Assembly (NCBI RefSeq): GCF_000739695.1
Contig: NZ_BBIO01000012.1
Coordinates: 48,026 to 112,025 of the forward strand
DNA length: 64,000 nucleotides
Direction: 5' to 3'
Source: Tepidicaulis marinus
GTDB lineage: Bacteria; Pseudomonadota; Alphaproteobacteria; Parvibaculales; Parvibaculaceae
The translations under genes were made by a program, and so were the position numbers. Positions 1 to 8,758 of this stretch are shown here, piece by piece; positions within the stretch are counted from its first letter, which is position 1, and each line of letters begins with the position of its first letter. The notes under the pieces were generated by a model, which was given only the letters and a program-made list of their open reading frames with translations, was not told the DNA's origin and searched no databases.

Positions 1-391
1 TCTTCGCGGCGAAGACGTCTTTGATCAGCACCGCGCCATCGGGGAAGACGCCGTTCTTGCGGAAAGCATCGACATATTCTGGCTCGGCATAAACGACATG
101 CAGTTCCTTGGCGCCGTCTTCCGGCTCGTCGGCCAGCACGGAGTAAGACCCCAGCACCGTCCAATCCCTGCGGTAATCAACGTCCGGGATATGCAGCGCG
201 GCATCGACGCCTTTCAGTTCATGCGGACCGCTCGCCGCCGAGGTTTCCATGGTTTCCGCTTCCATGGTCTCAGCTTCCATCGTGTCCGCTTCGGCGACCT
301 GATAGGGCGCTTCGGAAACCTGCGATGCGTAAGCGGCAAGCGCAAAAGAGCTCGCCACGAAGAGCATGCCCAGTCCAATCGTCTTCTTCAT
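1..391 (-). CDS. Cytochrome P460-like secreted protein, 3' end cut by window edge
   Basis: The first 130 residues are visible; the C-terminal part lies beyond the left edge. Residues 1-22 form a signal peptide (MKKTIG, hydrophobic core, ALAAYA), so the product is probably periplasmic. An acidic spacer follows with three TMEAE-type repeats near residues 36-50. Then comes a block with DYRRDWTVLGSYSV and HVVYAEPEYVDAFRKNG, which resembles the start of the cytochrome P460 fold. The CxxCH haem site of that family sits near the C-terminus and cannot be checked here. P460 proteins oxidise hydroxylamine or bind NO, but many homologues have no known role. It lies 54 bases downstream of the AhpD-like gene on the same strand, so it may belong to that operon. 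Confidence 0.6.
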   Translation of the reverse strand, partial: MKKTIGLGMLFVASSFALAAYASQVSEAPYQVAEADTMEAETMEAETMETSAASGPHELKGVDAALHIPDVDYRRDWTVLGSYSVLADEPEDGAKELHVVYAEPEYVDAFRKNGVFPDGAVLIKDVFAAK

Positions 392-445
392 ATGCCTCAT
401 CCTTTCGTTCGTTTCTGCCGGCCGGGGCGGCATGCCCCGCCCGCG

Positions 446-1015
446 TCAGCCCACCCGGGCGGGTGTCGGCTTGATCCATGCATGGGGCTGAAGCGCGTCA
501 TTGAGCGGCGTTTCAGCGATATGGTTCGTGTAATTGCTCATCAGTTTCAGCGCGGCGCCGAGCAGGATTTCCAGGACGTTCTGCTTGGTGTAGCCCATCT
601 CCAGAAAGGCCTGGATCTCGCTGTTATCCACCCAGCCCCGGCTGCGCACGACGATGCGCGTGAAAAGCCTGAGCGCTTCGAGCCGGTCGTCACCGAGCGG
701 CGCGCCGATACGAAGCGCCTGTATGATCTCCTCTTCCACGCCTTCGCTCTGCGCCACATAGCTGTCGCCGGCCATGCAGAAATCGCAGTCGTTTTCGTAA
801 TTCACCGACAAGAGAACGATCTTGCGCTCCAAAGCCGTGAAGCTCGTGCGCTCGAAGGTCTCCGAGAGTTTCAGATAACCTTCCAGCAAAGCCGGCGCTT
901 CGGCCTGAATGCCGAGCATGTTGGGAACAAACCCGAAATGCGCCTCGACCTGCTTCAGCCTCTCCTTGGCGCCTTCCGGCGCCGTTTCCAGCGTGTGAAT
1001 TTTAAAATCCGCCAT
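446..1015 (-). CDS. Carboxymuconolactone decarboxylase / AhpD-like peroxidase-fold protein
   Basis: 189 residues with the all-helical AhpD-like core. The CxxC pair is at C77 and C80 (NDCDFCMAGDS). In AhpD enzymes the motif is ExxxCxxCxxxH; here D84 occupies the histidine position, so the usual proton relay for peroxidase chemistry is altered. The rest of the fold, including the FVPNMLG and QNVLEILLGAALKLMSNYTNHI blocks, is well kept. It is the third gene of a compact minus-strand group: glutathione transferase, then the cupin 27 bases later, then this gene after 14 bases. A role in removing organic peroxides or other reactive products together with those enzymes is an inference. The substrate is unknown. 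Confidence 0.8.
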   Translation of the reverse strand: MADFKIHTLETAPEGAKERLKQVEAHFGFVPNMLGIQAEAPALLEGYLKLSETFERTSFTALERKIVLLSVNYENDCDFCMAGDSYVAQSEGVEEEIIQALRIGAPLGDDRLEALRLFTRIVVRSRGWVDNSEIQAFLEMGYTKQNVLEILLGAALKLMSNYTNHIAETPLNDALQPHAWIKPTPARVG

Positions 1016-1029
1016 GTGCCCCGTCCCCC

Positions 1030-1788
1030 TTAGTCCGTCTTCTTGAACCCGACGATCCTTGCCGATGCCGTTTCCGGCGCCTCCGGCGTTTCAAAATTCA
1101 GCCGGCTGGGTTTGGGCGCGGCCGCGTGAACGAGGTGCCCGCTCTTTACCCAAAGCCGCGCGCCTTCATGCGCATCCGCCAGCGCTTCGAACGGCCGCGC
1201 GCCATCCGGCAGCCGCAGCCAGCTGTGCAGCGCGTAGCTGCGCCCTTCATGCTCAAGCCCCCCGGCAAGCACGAAGAGTTCCAAACCGCCTTGCGCGCCG
1301 ATCTCTATCCGCGCGCCCGGCTTCCAGATCTCCATCCGCACATTTTCCCGCGCGTCCTGAAAAAGCGGCGACACCTGCACCCCGCTACGCGCCGCATCGG
1401 GCACCGCGCCCAGCTTGTTCGTGTCGATGCGCACATGGCTGCGGTCCGCCAAGTCGAACTGCCAGAGCTTGACGAAGATCGTGCAGCCCGGTTCCGATCC
1501 CGGCTTGTGGCGGGAGAGCGGCGGATTGCGTACATAAGTGCCCGCCGGATAATCCCCGTGCTCATCCTGGAAGATTCCGTCGAGCACAAAGAACTCCTCG
1601 CCGCCTTCGTGCAAATGCGCCGGGAAATCGCTTCCCGGCGCATAGCGCACAATGCTCGTTGCGCGGGCAACCTCACCGCCGATCCGGTCGAGCATGCGCC
1701 GGCTGACACCGGGCATGGGCGAGGCCACCCATTCCATTTCTTCCGCCCTTAAGGCGACGGGCTTTTTGAAGTCCGCATTGATTTCCAT
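1030..1788 (-). CDS. ChrR-like bicupin protein
   Basis: 252 residues built of two cupin barrels. The first holds the metal site: H58, H60 and E64 in AHLHEGGEEFFVLDG, with H94 in PPLSRHKPG as the fourth ligand. The second barrel (around residues 145-215, WKPGARIEIG and LFVLAGGLEHEG) has lost the histidines. This resembles the cupin part of the anti-sigma factor ChrR and 2,4'-dihydroxyacetophenone dioxygenase relatives. No zinc-binding anti-sigma N-domain is present and no ECF sigma gene lies nearby, so an enzyme or sensor role independent of sigma control is more likely. It sits between the glutathione transferase and AhpD-like genes with short gaps, suggesting joint transcription. Confidence 0.75.
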   Translation of the reverse strand: MEINADFKKPVALRAEEMEWVASPMPGVSRRMLDRIGGEVARATSIVRYAPGSDFPAHLHEGGEEFFVLDGIFQDEHGDYPAGTYVRNPPLSRHKPGSEPGCTIFVKLWQFDLADRSHVRIDTNKLGAVPDAARSGVQVSPLFQDARENVRMEIWKPGARIEIGAQGGLELFVLAGGLEHEGRSYALHSWLRLPDGARPFEALADAHEGARLWVKSGHLVHAAAPKPSRLNFETPEAPETASARIVGFKKTD

Positions 1789-1815
1789 ATCCGCGCACTC
1801 CTTCGCCCGGATGGT

Positions 1816-2445
1816 TTAAGCGGCAAGCGCCGCGCTTGGGCGCGCGAAAACCCGCGCATGCCAGGCATGCATGTTTTTGTAGCCCGCCGGAATTTCGAGC
1901 TTGAGGAAGTCGAGCAGCGCGCAGCCGGCCATGGCCGTGATATCGGCAATGGTGAACGCGTCACCGGCGAAATAGTCCTGGCCTTCCAGAACGCCGTTCA
2001 TCCATTCCAGCGTCTTCATCGCCACGTCGAGCTGATGACGGCCCCAATCGGCATTCTGATAAAGCTCGACATCGGGCCCGAGCCCTTCGGTCGCATGGTG
2101 GAAGAAGTCGGTCGCGGCACCCAGAAAGCCCTGCTCGATCTTGCGCTGCATCATGTTGATGCGCGCCCGTTCGATCGCCGTGCGCCCGGTCAGGTCCGTT
2201 TCGCCGCTCAGCCCGTCGAGATATTCGGTAATCGCCGAACATTCGGAGAGGATGGTGCCGTCTTCCAGCTCCAGCGCCGGCACGAGGCCTGACGGGTTTT
2301 TGGCGCGGTATTCGGGGGAACGGTGCTCACCGGCAGGCAGATTGATCTGAACGAATTCGGTTTTGTCGAACAACCCCTTTTCCGCAAGCGCGATCCTCAC
2401 ACGGGCGGGATTGGCAAAACCCTTGAATTCATAAACTTTCAGCAC
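1816..2445 (-). CDS. Glutathione S-transferase family protein
   Basis: 209 residues, the normal length for a soluble cytosolic GST. The N-terminal thioredoxin-like domain (residues 1-80) shows the cis-proline loop GLVPALEL and the glutathione gamma-glutamyl contact LSECSAITEYLD. The helical C-terminal domain carries the N-capping stretch AFTIADITAMAG. The product should conjugate glutathione to electrophiles or act as a glutathione-dependent peroxidase; the substrate cannot be read from sequence. It is the first gene of the minus-strand group and starts 115 bases from the divergent TetR gene, with two palindromes between. Control by that TetR is therefore likely. Confidence 0.88.
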   Translation of the reverse strand: MLKVYEFKGFANPARVRIALAEKGLFDKTEFVQINLPAGEHRSPEYRAKNPSGLVPALELEDGTILSECSAITEYLDGLSGETDLTGRTAIERARINMMQRKIEQGFLGAATDFFHHATEGLGPDVELYQNADWGRHQLDVAMKTLEWMNGVLEGQDYFAGDAFTIADITAMAGCALLDFLKLEIPAGYKNMHAWHARVFARPSAALAA

Positions 2446-2480
2446 CGGCCACCTCTTTCCTTGCTTTCCCTTGCGGGAAT

Positions 2481-2500
2481 TCTATCTATCGATAGGCAGA
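2481..2500. promoter_or_regulatory. Palindromic operator candidate between GST and TetR genes
   Basis: The 20-base block TCTATCTATCGATAGGCAGA matches its own reverse complement at 16 of 20 positions, with a perfect CTATCGATAG core. It lies in the divergent promoter region of a TetR regulator and a detoxification operon, where TetR operators normally sit. The TetR assignment is inferred from position. Confidence 0.55.
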
Positions 2501-2531
2501 GAAATAGAAACGGCCCTAGCCCTTGTCAACG

Positions 2532-2547
2532 TCTACCCACAAGTAGA
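2532..2547. promoter_or_regulatory. Second inverted repeat upstream of TetR gene
   Basis: TCTAC, six bases, then GTAGA: perfect five-base arms, 14 bases before the TetR start codon. The outer arms share the TCTA/TAGA ends of the palindrome at 2481-2500, so both may bind the same repressor. Confidence 0.4.
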
Positions 2548-2560
2548 TAACCTGATCGTG

Positions 2561-3148
2561 ATGAGCACCGAATATACCGGCAAAGCCGCACAAATTCTGG
2601 ACGCCGCAGAGAACCGCATCCGCGCGGGCGGCTTCAACGCGTTCAGCTTCCGGGACGTGGCAGGCGACGTCGGCATCAAGAGTGCGAGCGTTCACTATCA
2701 TTTCCCGCAAAAAGCCGATCTCGGCCAAGCCGTGGTGGAGCGTTATACGGCGGCCTTTATCGCCAGCCTCGGGCCGCCGGACGATCCGGCCCACACGCCC
2801 GCCCAGCGCATCGCCCATCTGGCCGCCGCCTACCGCATCTCGACCATCGACCGGGGGGCCATTTGCCTATGCTGCGTACTGGGCAGCGAGGCGGCCGATT
2901 TGCCGGTGGAAGTGGCCGAGGCGCTTCGCCGGTTTTTCCGCCGTCTGCTTTCCTGGACCGGGACCGCGCTGAAAACCCCGGGCGGGCACGCCGTGCCGGA
3001 ACTGAGCGAGGAAGCGGCGCGGCAAGGCGCCAATCAGGTTGTCTCACTGCTTCAGGGCGCCATGTTCCTGAGCATTCTTTTGAAGGACAACGCGCATTTC
3101 GAGGCAGCGGTAAAGCGCCTGCCCGCGCTCGATTTCATTCACGCTTGA
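2561..3148 (+). CDS. TetR/AcrR family transcriptional regulator
   Basis: 195 residues, starting at the ATG that gives MSTEYTGKAAQIL. The N-terminal helix-turn-helix spans about residues 28-48 (FSFRDVAGDVGIKSASVHYHF, with the typical Tyr-His-Phe of TetR helix 3). The C-terminal ligand-binding domain contains a GAICLCCVLGSE stretch with two adjacent cysteines (CLCC), which could sense thiol-reactive compounds; that is an inference. An upstream start in the same frame would extend through the palindromes and is less plausible. It is divergent from the GST-cupin-AhpD operon and is probably its repressor. Confidence 0.85.
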   Translation: MSTEYTGKAAQILDAAENRIRAGGFNAFSFRDVAGDVGIKSASVHYHFPQKADLGQAVVERYTAAFIASLGPPDDPAHTPAQRIAHLAAAYRISTIDRGAICLCCVLGSEAADLPVEVAEALRRFFRRLLSWTGTALKTPGGHAVPELSEEAARQGANQVVSLLQGAMFLSILLKDNAHFEAAVKRLPALDFIHA

Positions 3149-3379
3149 ACACCCGGTGTAAAGGTAAACAAATCCTTTAACGGGGCCCATCGTTTACACC
3201 TTCAGGTTTATCGCAATGCCAGTGTCTGCGCGTCATAGCCGCGAAATCGCCTCATCAAGGTGTCGGGAAAATTAACATCCACAGGGCTGTCATCTTTTTC
3301 CGTCTCTTAACGACACGTTATATCTTTCACGCCAAGCTCTAGCCTGAAAATCAAGGTAAAGGGTCGGTGAGCCGATTGC

Positions 3380-4876
3380 ATGGCTGAGCTCGCTCAAAAC
3401 GGAACGACGGCAGGGTCGACGGCGCGCACTTTTCTGCAGCTGAAACAGCAGAAGGAAAGCGACGGCACGCCTATGTCCGATTACGACATCAATCCCTGGA
3501 CGCTGACCTTCGCCAATCCCGACGCCGAACGGAAATTTTCCACCGAAAACTTCGCCCGTTACGTCTCGCTGCACCGGCTGACAATCACGATGGGCGCGAT
3601 CATCTTCGCCCTGTTCGGCGCGCTCGACTATTTCATCATCCCGGACATTCTTTACGAAGCCTGGTTCATCCGTATCGGTATCGCCTGCCCCATTCTTCTG
3701 GGCATCGTCGCGCTGTCCTATGCGCCCTGGTTTTCCTACAAGAACCAGTTCTGGCTTTCGCTCTCCATGGCCACACCTGCCTTCGGCGTGGTCGCCATGA
3801 TCGCCATGGCCGATGCGCCGGGTTCTTATCTTTATTATGCCGGTCTCATCGCCATCATCGCCTACAATAACTGCACCTGGCGGATGAGCTATCTTTATCC
3901 GGCCGGCATGACGCTCTTTACCTTCGCGCTTTACGAATTCGTCGTCATCGCCGTCAATCCGGTGCCGCCGGACATTCTGCTCAATAACAGCGCCTTCATG
4001 GGGCTGGCCGCCGGCGTTTCCATGTTCATGAACTATGTGCAGGAACTGCATATCCGCCGCAATTTCGTGGATGCGGAGCGCATTCGCTACGAGCGTGAGC
4101 GCTCGGAACAATTGCTGCAGGAATCGGAAGCGGCCAACCGGGCAAAGAACGATTTCCTGGCGATCATGAGCCACGAACTGCGCACGCCGCTCAATGCGAT
4201 CATCGGCTTCTCCGACATTATCGCCAACGAAATGTTCGGGCCGATCAACCACCCCAAATATGCGGACTACGCCTCGGACATCCGCTCCAGCGGCTCGCAT
4301 CTGCTCAGCATCATCAACGACATTCTGGATCTATCGAAAGCGGAAGCGGGCAAATTGCAATTGGACGAGCAGCCGCTCGATCCGGTGGAATCGCTCAACC
4401 AGACCATGCGCATGTTCCGTCAGCGCGCCGCCGAGCTGGAAATCCGGCTCTCCTTCCGCATGCGCGACGACATTCCCTGGGTGATCGCCGATCCGCGCCT
4501 TTTCAATCAGGTCGCCATCAACCTGACCTCCAACGCGCTGAAATTCACGCCGGAGGGCGGCTCGGTGAAAATCGAGCTTGGCCGCAATGCAAGCGGCGAT
4601 CTGGAACTGAGCGTGGAAGATACCGGCATCGGCATCAAGGAAAGCGATGTCTCGCGCGTCTTCGAACCCTTCGTTCAGGTGGAAAGCGCGCTCAGCCGCA
4701 CGCAGCCCGGCACGGGCCTCGGCCTGCCGCTGGTGCGCAAGATCATGTCGCTGCATGGCGGCACGGTCGATCTGCAGTCGAATGTCGGTAAAGGCACGAA
4801 GGTCGTGGTCACCTTCCCGGCCAGCCGTTTCGTGGCGGCCGGCAATCAGGATCAGGTCCGCTGGGCGCTGACCTGA
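3380..4876 (+). CDS. Membrane-bound sensor histidine kinase (PleC/DivJ-like)
   Basis: 498 residues. About six hydrophobic segments between residues 65 and 225 place the N-terminal half in the inner membrane. A coiled-coil linker (around 232-255) leads to the phosphoacceptor domain with H265 in FLAIMSHELRTPLNAIIGFSDII. The ATPase domain has the N-box NLTSNALKFTPEGG, G1 DTGIGI, F-box EPFVQV and G2 GTGLGLPLVRKI. This H-box and G2 wording is typical of the alphaproteobacterial PleC/DivJ/PdhS group that feeds DivK and CtrA. There is no receiver domain and no response regulator beside it, so its partner is elsewhere. It converges on the PilZ-methyltransferase gene with only 12 bases between stops. 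Confidence 0.9.
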   Translation: MAELAQNGTTAGSTARTFLQLKQQKESDGTPMSDYDINPWTLTFANPDAERKFSTENFARYVSLHRLTITMGAIIFALFGALDYFIIPDILYEAWFIRIGIACPILLGIVALSYAPWFSYKNQFWLSLSMATPAFGVVAMIAMADAPGSYLYYAGLIAIIAYNNCTWRMSYLYPAGMTLFTFALYEFVVIAVNPVPPDILLNNSAFMGLAAGVSMFMNYVQELHIRRNFVDAERIRYERERSEQLLQESEAANRAKNDFLAIMSHELRTPLNAIIGFSDIIANEMFGPINHPKYADYASDIRSSGSHLLSIINDILDLSKAEAGKLQLDEQPLDPVESLNQTMRMFRQRAAELEIRLSFRMRDDIPWVIADPRLFNQVAINLTSNALKFTPEGGSVKIELGRNASGDLELSVEDTGIGIKESDVSRVFEPFVQVESALSRTQPGTGLGLPLVRKIMSLHGGTVDLQSNVGKGTKVVVTFPASRFVAAGNQDQVRWALT

Positions 4877-4888
4877 TCCTTTATCCGC

Positions 4889-6340
4889 TTAAGCCGGCTT
4901 TCTGAGCGTCATGACATAGACGCATTTGGTCGCATCTTCTTCCAGCGATACGCGCTCGCAATCGAGCCCTTCGGTCATCGCCCACATGTCTTCCTCGGTG
5001 CGGTAGACAAGGCTCCAATCCGTCACCATTTCCAGCGGCCACTGGCAGGTTTCCCGGCCAGTCTTCACATTCGCGATGATCAGATAACCGCCCGGCGCCA
5101 CTTGCTCGTAAAGATCGTGGGTGAGCGCCTTGGCGCGGCGCGCCGACAGATAATCGTAAAGGCCGAGGCTGTAGAGAATGTCCTGGGGCGGCATGCTCTG
5201 GAAAAGCGTGCCCGCGCGCAGAAGCTGCGCGAAGGACGCATTGAGGCACTGCACGCGCGCGCGCCCCTGATGGCGCACCACCTGCTTATAAGCATGTTCA
5301 TAAGCGTAAGTGAGCGCGTCATGGTCCTGATCGATCAGCGTGAAGCTGACAGGGCGCGGCAGATGATCGATCTTGAGATAATCGGCCACCTCGAACGCCG
5401 AGCCGCAGCCCAGATTGGCGATATGCATGGGCGTGTCGCCCGCCGTCTCGGCTACCTTTTCGGCAATGAATTTCTGCGTCATGCGCAGCCGCGTGCCGAC
5501 ACAGGCCCCGGTTTCGATGCCGATGCGGTGCAGAAGCTTTTCGTAAGGCGTATCGCCCACCCGCTCCCACTTATAAACGTAGTTCATGATCTGATAGTCG
5601 CCCGGATAGCCGAGCGGCTTTTCGTAGCAGCGGCGCATGACGGGGCCGGGCATGAAGTCCGGCGTCAGCACGCGTTCGGCGTAGCGCTTATGCGCGGCGA
5701 GCGCGACCGGGTCCTTGAATACCGGCTCCAGAATGTCGCTGCCCTTGTACCAAAGCTCTTTCCACTGCGGCACGATCTTGTCTTCGCAGGCAATCAACGC
5801 TTCCAGGAGCAACGCCTCGCGCTCCTCGCCGCTTGCCTCCAGCCGCGCCTCGAACCGTTCGAGCAAATCCTTGTAGGAGCGGAAAAGGTTCAGAATGTCG
5901 CCGGCCAGCGCCCGGAACTCCGGCAGAATATCCGTGCTCTCGCCGAAATGCGGGTCCGCAATGGCCCGGCGCAGCAAGACGTGATGATGCTCGGTGACGA
6001 TGGCGGGAATATCGAGATAGCCGGAGGTCAGCTCCAGCGCGACGGTGGCGCGGATGCCGTTCGGCTCCACCCGCTTCACCCGGCCCTTGCCCTGATAGAC
6101 CGTGTCTTCGCCGAGGCGGATCGCCAGCGGCACTTCTTTGCCCAATTGCTCGTCCCAGGCATCGAGCTGCGTGCTCTGCACGGCAAGCCCGGTCATGGAC
6201 AGATCTTTGATCGCCGTGCGGTCCCCGTCCAAATCGACGGCCGGCACAACATCTTGAAACAGTTGATCCGGGCGGTATCGCTCAGCCCGGTAAAACATTT
6301 TGCGGCCTGAGGCCCCCAGTAACTCTTCGTACGTCCGCAT
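4889..6340 (-). CDS. PilZ domain-SAM methyltransferase fusion
   Basis: 483 residues. An N-terminal PilZ-like domain (about 12-112) keeps the c-di-GMP motif DxSxxG at 46-51 (DLSMTG), but a clean RxxxR is not seen; arginines at 18, 21 and 23 are close to the place. A helical linker (140-200) precedes a class I methyltransferase with motif I NLGCGSAFE at 309-317 and TLIDQD at 334-339. The C-terminal half (YSLGLYDYLSARRA) resembles proteins annotated as 3-hydroxypalmitic acid methyl ester synthesis enzymes (PhcB-like). That suggests methylation of a fatty acid signal under c-di-GMP control; this is inference from family resemblance. The start used lies next to a possible CtrA site. Confidence 0.75.
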   Translation of the reverse strand: MRTYEELLGASGRKMFYRAERYRPDQLFQDVVPAVDLDGDRTAIKDLSMTGLAVQSTQLDAWDEQLGKEVPLAIRLGEDTVYQGKGRVKRVEPNGIRATVALELTSGYLDIPAIVTEHHHVLLRRAIADPHFGESTDILPEFRALAGDILNLFRSYKDLLERFEARLEASGEEREALLLEALIACEDKIVPQWKELWYKGSDILEPVFKDPVALAAHKRYAERVLTPDFMPGPVMRRCYEKPLGYPGDYQIMNYVYKWERVGDTPYEKLLHRIGIETGACVGTRLRMTQKFIAEKVAETAGDTPMHIANLGCGSAFEVADYLKIDHLPRPVSFTLIDQDHDALTYAYEHAYKQVVRHQGRARVQCLNASFAQLLRAGTLFQSMPPQDILYSLGLYDYLSARRAKALTHDLYEQVAPGGYLIIANVKTGRETCQWPLEMVTDWSLVYRTEEDMWAMTEGLDCERVSLEEDATKCVYVMTLRKPA

Positions 6341-6408
6341 CCTACAGGATCCCTAACACCAGGATTTCAGTCAGTCCGAGAGAATCAAATTTCTTTACCC
6401 TTTGCAAA

Positions 6409-6425
6409 GGTTAATAAGAAATAAA
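6409..6425 (-). promoter_or_regulatory. Possible CtrA-binding site
   Basis: On the minus strand the block reads TTTA, seven bases, TTAACC, one mismatch from the CtrA consensus TTAA-N7-TTAACC. It is about 70 bases upstream of the PilZ-methyltransferase start. A single half-degenerate match in an AT-rich spacer can arise by chance. Confidence 0.25.
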
Positions 6426-6457
6426 TGACTGAATGGTTAATCTGCTATGCGAAAGTT

Positions 6458-8758
6458 TTATGTTGGTGTGGAGGGCGCGCCGCTTTTATCGCCGAAAAGC
6501 AACAAAGCAGGCACCAGGAACCAGTCAATGACGAGAGCGGCAATGACGACGATGGTCGCCTGCATACCGAGCTGCCAGTTCACCTCGAACCCCGACAAAG
6601 AGAGAATCGAGAAGCCGACCACCAGCGCCGTGGTGGTGACGAACATCGCAACACCCACCGTCCCGAAAACGGTTTCGATGGCTTGTTCCGGCGTTTTGCC
6701 CTGGTGCCGGGCCCAGCGGTATTTCGAGAGGAAATGGATCGTATCGTCCACCACGATGCCGATCGTCATGGCGGTGAGCACGGAGCCGGCAAGGCCGATA
6801 TCCCGGTAGACGAGGCCCCAGACGCCGAAACCGATCACCGCTGGGAAAAGATTCGTAACGAGGCTGATAAACCCGAGGCGCAGCGAGCGCAAAGCCACCG
6901 CGATAATGACGCCGATGACAAGGATCGAGGCGGCGGTCGAATACAGCATCGCGCGTACATTGATGCCGGAAAGATAGGAAAAGATGACGTTGATGCTGGT
7001 CCCACGGGTCCACATATGGGCCGGCGCCTCGGCTGCCAGCCAGTCCTGCGCCTTGCCGTTGAGTTCGCGTATCTCGCCCGAGGTCGCCCCGCGCAGGATC
7101 GCCGTCACACGGCTTGCCGAGCGGGCGACATTGATGCGGTCGGTGATTTCCGCGCCATAGGGCAAGGAAAGTTCGTAGATCAGGAAATATTGCGAGATCA
7201 GTTCCTGATCGTCCGGCAGAGGTGGGGCCTCTTCTTGCCCGCCGCTCTCCCGGACGCCGTTGATGTGCTTGTGGATGCGCCGCGTGATCTGCGTGATGTC
7301 CGTTACCGAGAGCACTTTGGGCTGCGCGCGCAGCCAGTCAGCGAATTCGGCGACTTTCCGCTGATACGCCGGGTCGTAAACGCCGCCATCACTGCCGGCC
7401 TTCAAATCGAACTCGACAATGTTGAGCCCCGTCAGATGCTGTTCGGCAAAGTCGGAGGCCCGGCGGTATTCGAAGCGCTCGTCGAAATAGCGGATGAAAT
7501 CGTCATCGAGCCGGATATTCACGAGCCCCTGCGCCAGCACCACCGTGGCCGCCGCGATCAGCGCGACCCATAGATAGCGCCCCTTGATCGCCAACCGCCC
7601 AAGCGCCTGCAATTGCTGGCCCGAGCGGTCCATCCGTCCCTTGAAAGGCAAGAGCGCCATGATCGCGGGCAAGAGCGAGAAGGTCAGGAGGTAATTGACG
7701 AAAATGCCTGCTGCCACCAGCGCGCCCATCTGGTTGAGCGGCGGGGAGTCGGCGGCCAGGAGCGAGAGAAAGCCGATGCCGGTGGTCAGGCTGGTCAGCG
7801 CCACCGGATAAGCGTTGACGCGCAGCCCTTGCACGATCGCCGCTTCCTTTTCCATCCCCTCCGAACGGTATTGCAGGATGGAAATCACCACATGCACCGA
7901 CGACGCCATGGCGATGGTCATAATGATCACGGGCGCGGCCACGGTCGATGGATTGACCGCATGGCCCATCCATCCGGCGATCCCCATGGCCACCAAAGCG
8001 GAAATGTTCAAGAGCGTCACGGTGGCCAGAAGCGCCGTCGAAGAGCGCAGGAAAATGAAAAGCATCAGGCCGGAAGCCATCAGGCTGACCGGCACCAGAA
8101 GCTGCACATCGTTCAGCGAAGCCTCCATGAAGGCGCCCATGAGCATGACATTGCCCGTTGCCCGCACTTTGAGGCCCGGATAACCGGCCTCGATTTCAGC
8201 CGCCAGCGCGCGCGTCGCGGCGATAATCCGGCGCACTTCGGCGGACGCTTCTTTGGGCAGCTTGAAATTGACATTGACCCCGGCCGCCCCACCATCCGGT
8301 TCCATCAAGCGGTTGACGATCAATGGATCGTTGCGCGCGATCTCCTCGATACGGGAAGCTTCTTCCATTGTCAGGCCGGCGGGATCGTCCACCAGCTCGC
8401 GGACAATGAACGTGTCGCCTTGCGAGGTGACATGGGGGAAATTCGTCAAGGAATCGACACGGGTCGAAAACGGCAATTGCCAGGCCCGCTCGGTCAATTC
8501 GGCCACGGCCTGCAGCCCCTGCGGGGTCATGACCGTTCCCTCAGGCGCGGCCACGGCAAAGAGCACATTGTTATTGTGCTCGTATTTCTTCTCGAAATCC
8601 TCCAGCTCCAAAAGATATTCGTTGGAAGCGGAGAAATAAGCCCGTGTATCCGAGGAAAGACCGAGCCCCAGCAACCCGGCGCCGAATCCCGCAACCATCA
8701 GTAAGGTGATGATTATGATGATCCACGGCCGGCGCACGGCCCACTCAGCAAACGGCAT
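6458..8758 (-). CDS. MMPL/RND family transporter (sterol-sensing-domain type)
   Basis: 766 residues, the length of the single-gene MMPL/HAE3 class rather than the 1000-residue HAE1 pumps. The layout is one N-terminal membrane helix (residues 12-33), a soluble domain, a five- or six-helix bundle (about 220-385), a second soluble domain, and a closing helix bundle (about 615-755). TM4-type motif AMTIGIVVDDTIHFLSKYRWAR and its counterpart in the first bundle supply proton-relay residues. Members of this class export lipids, hopanoids or hydrophobic metabolites across the inner membrane. No adaptor or outer-membrane factor gene lies beside it. A promoter with TTGGAT and TATAAG is seen upstream. 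Confidence 0.85.
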   Translation of the reverse strand: MPFAEWAVRRPWIIIIITLLMVAGFGAGLLGLGLSSDTRAYFSASNEYLLELEDFEKKYEHNNNVLFAVAAPEGTVMTPQGLQAVAELTERAWQLPFSTRVDSLTNFPHVTSQGDTFIVRELVDDPAGLTMEEASRIEEIARNDPLIVNRLMEPDGGAAGVNVNFKLPKEASAEVRRIIAATRALAAEIEAGYPGLKVRATGNVMLMGAFMEASLNDVQLLVPVSLMASGLMLFIFLRSSTALLATVTLLNISALVAMGIAGWMGHAVNPSTVAAPVIIMTIAMASSVHVVISILQYRSEGMEKEAAIVQGLRVNAYPVALTSLTTGIGFLSLLAADSPPLNQMGALVAAGIFVNYLLTFSLLPAIMALLPFKGRMDRSGQQLQALGRLAIKGRYLWVALIAAATVVLAQGLVNIRLDDDFIRYFDERFEYRRASDFAEQHLTGLNIVEFDLKAGSDGGVYDPAYQRKVAEFADWLRAQPKVLSVTDITQITRRIHKHINGVRESGGQEEAPPLPDDQELISQYFLIYELSLPYGAEITDRINVARSASRVTAILRGATSGEIRELNGKAQDWLAAEAPAHMWTRGTSINVIFSYLSGINVRAMLYSTAASILVIGVIIAVALRSLRLGFISLVTNLFPAVIGFGVWGLVYRDIGLAGSVLTAMTIGIVVDDTIHFLSKYRWARHQGKTPEQAIETVFGTVGVAMFVTTTALVVGFSILSLSGFEVNWQLGMQATIVVIAALVIDWFLVPALLLFGDKSGAPSTPT

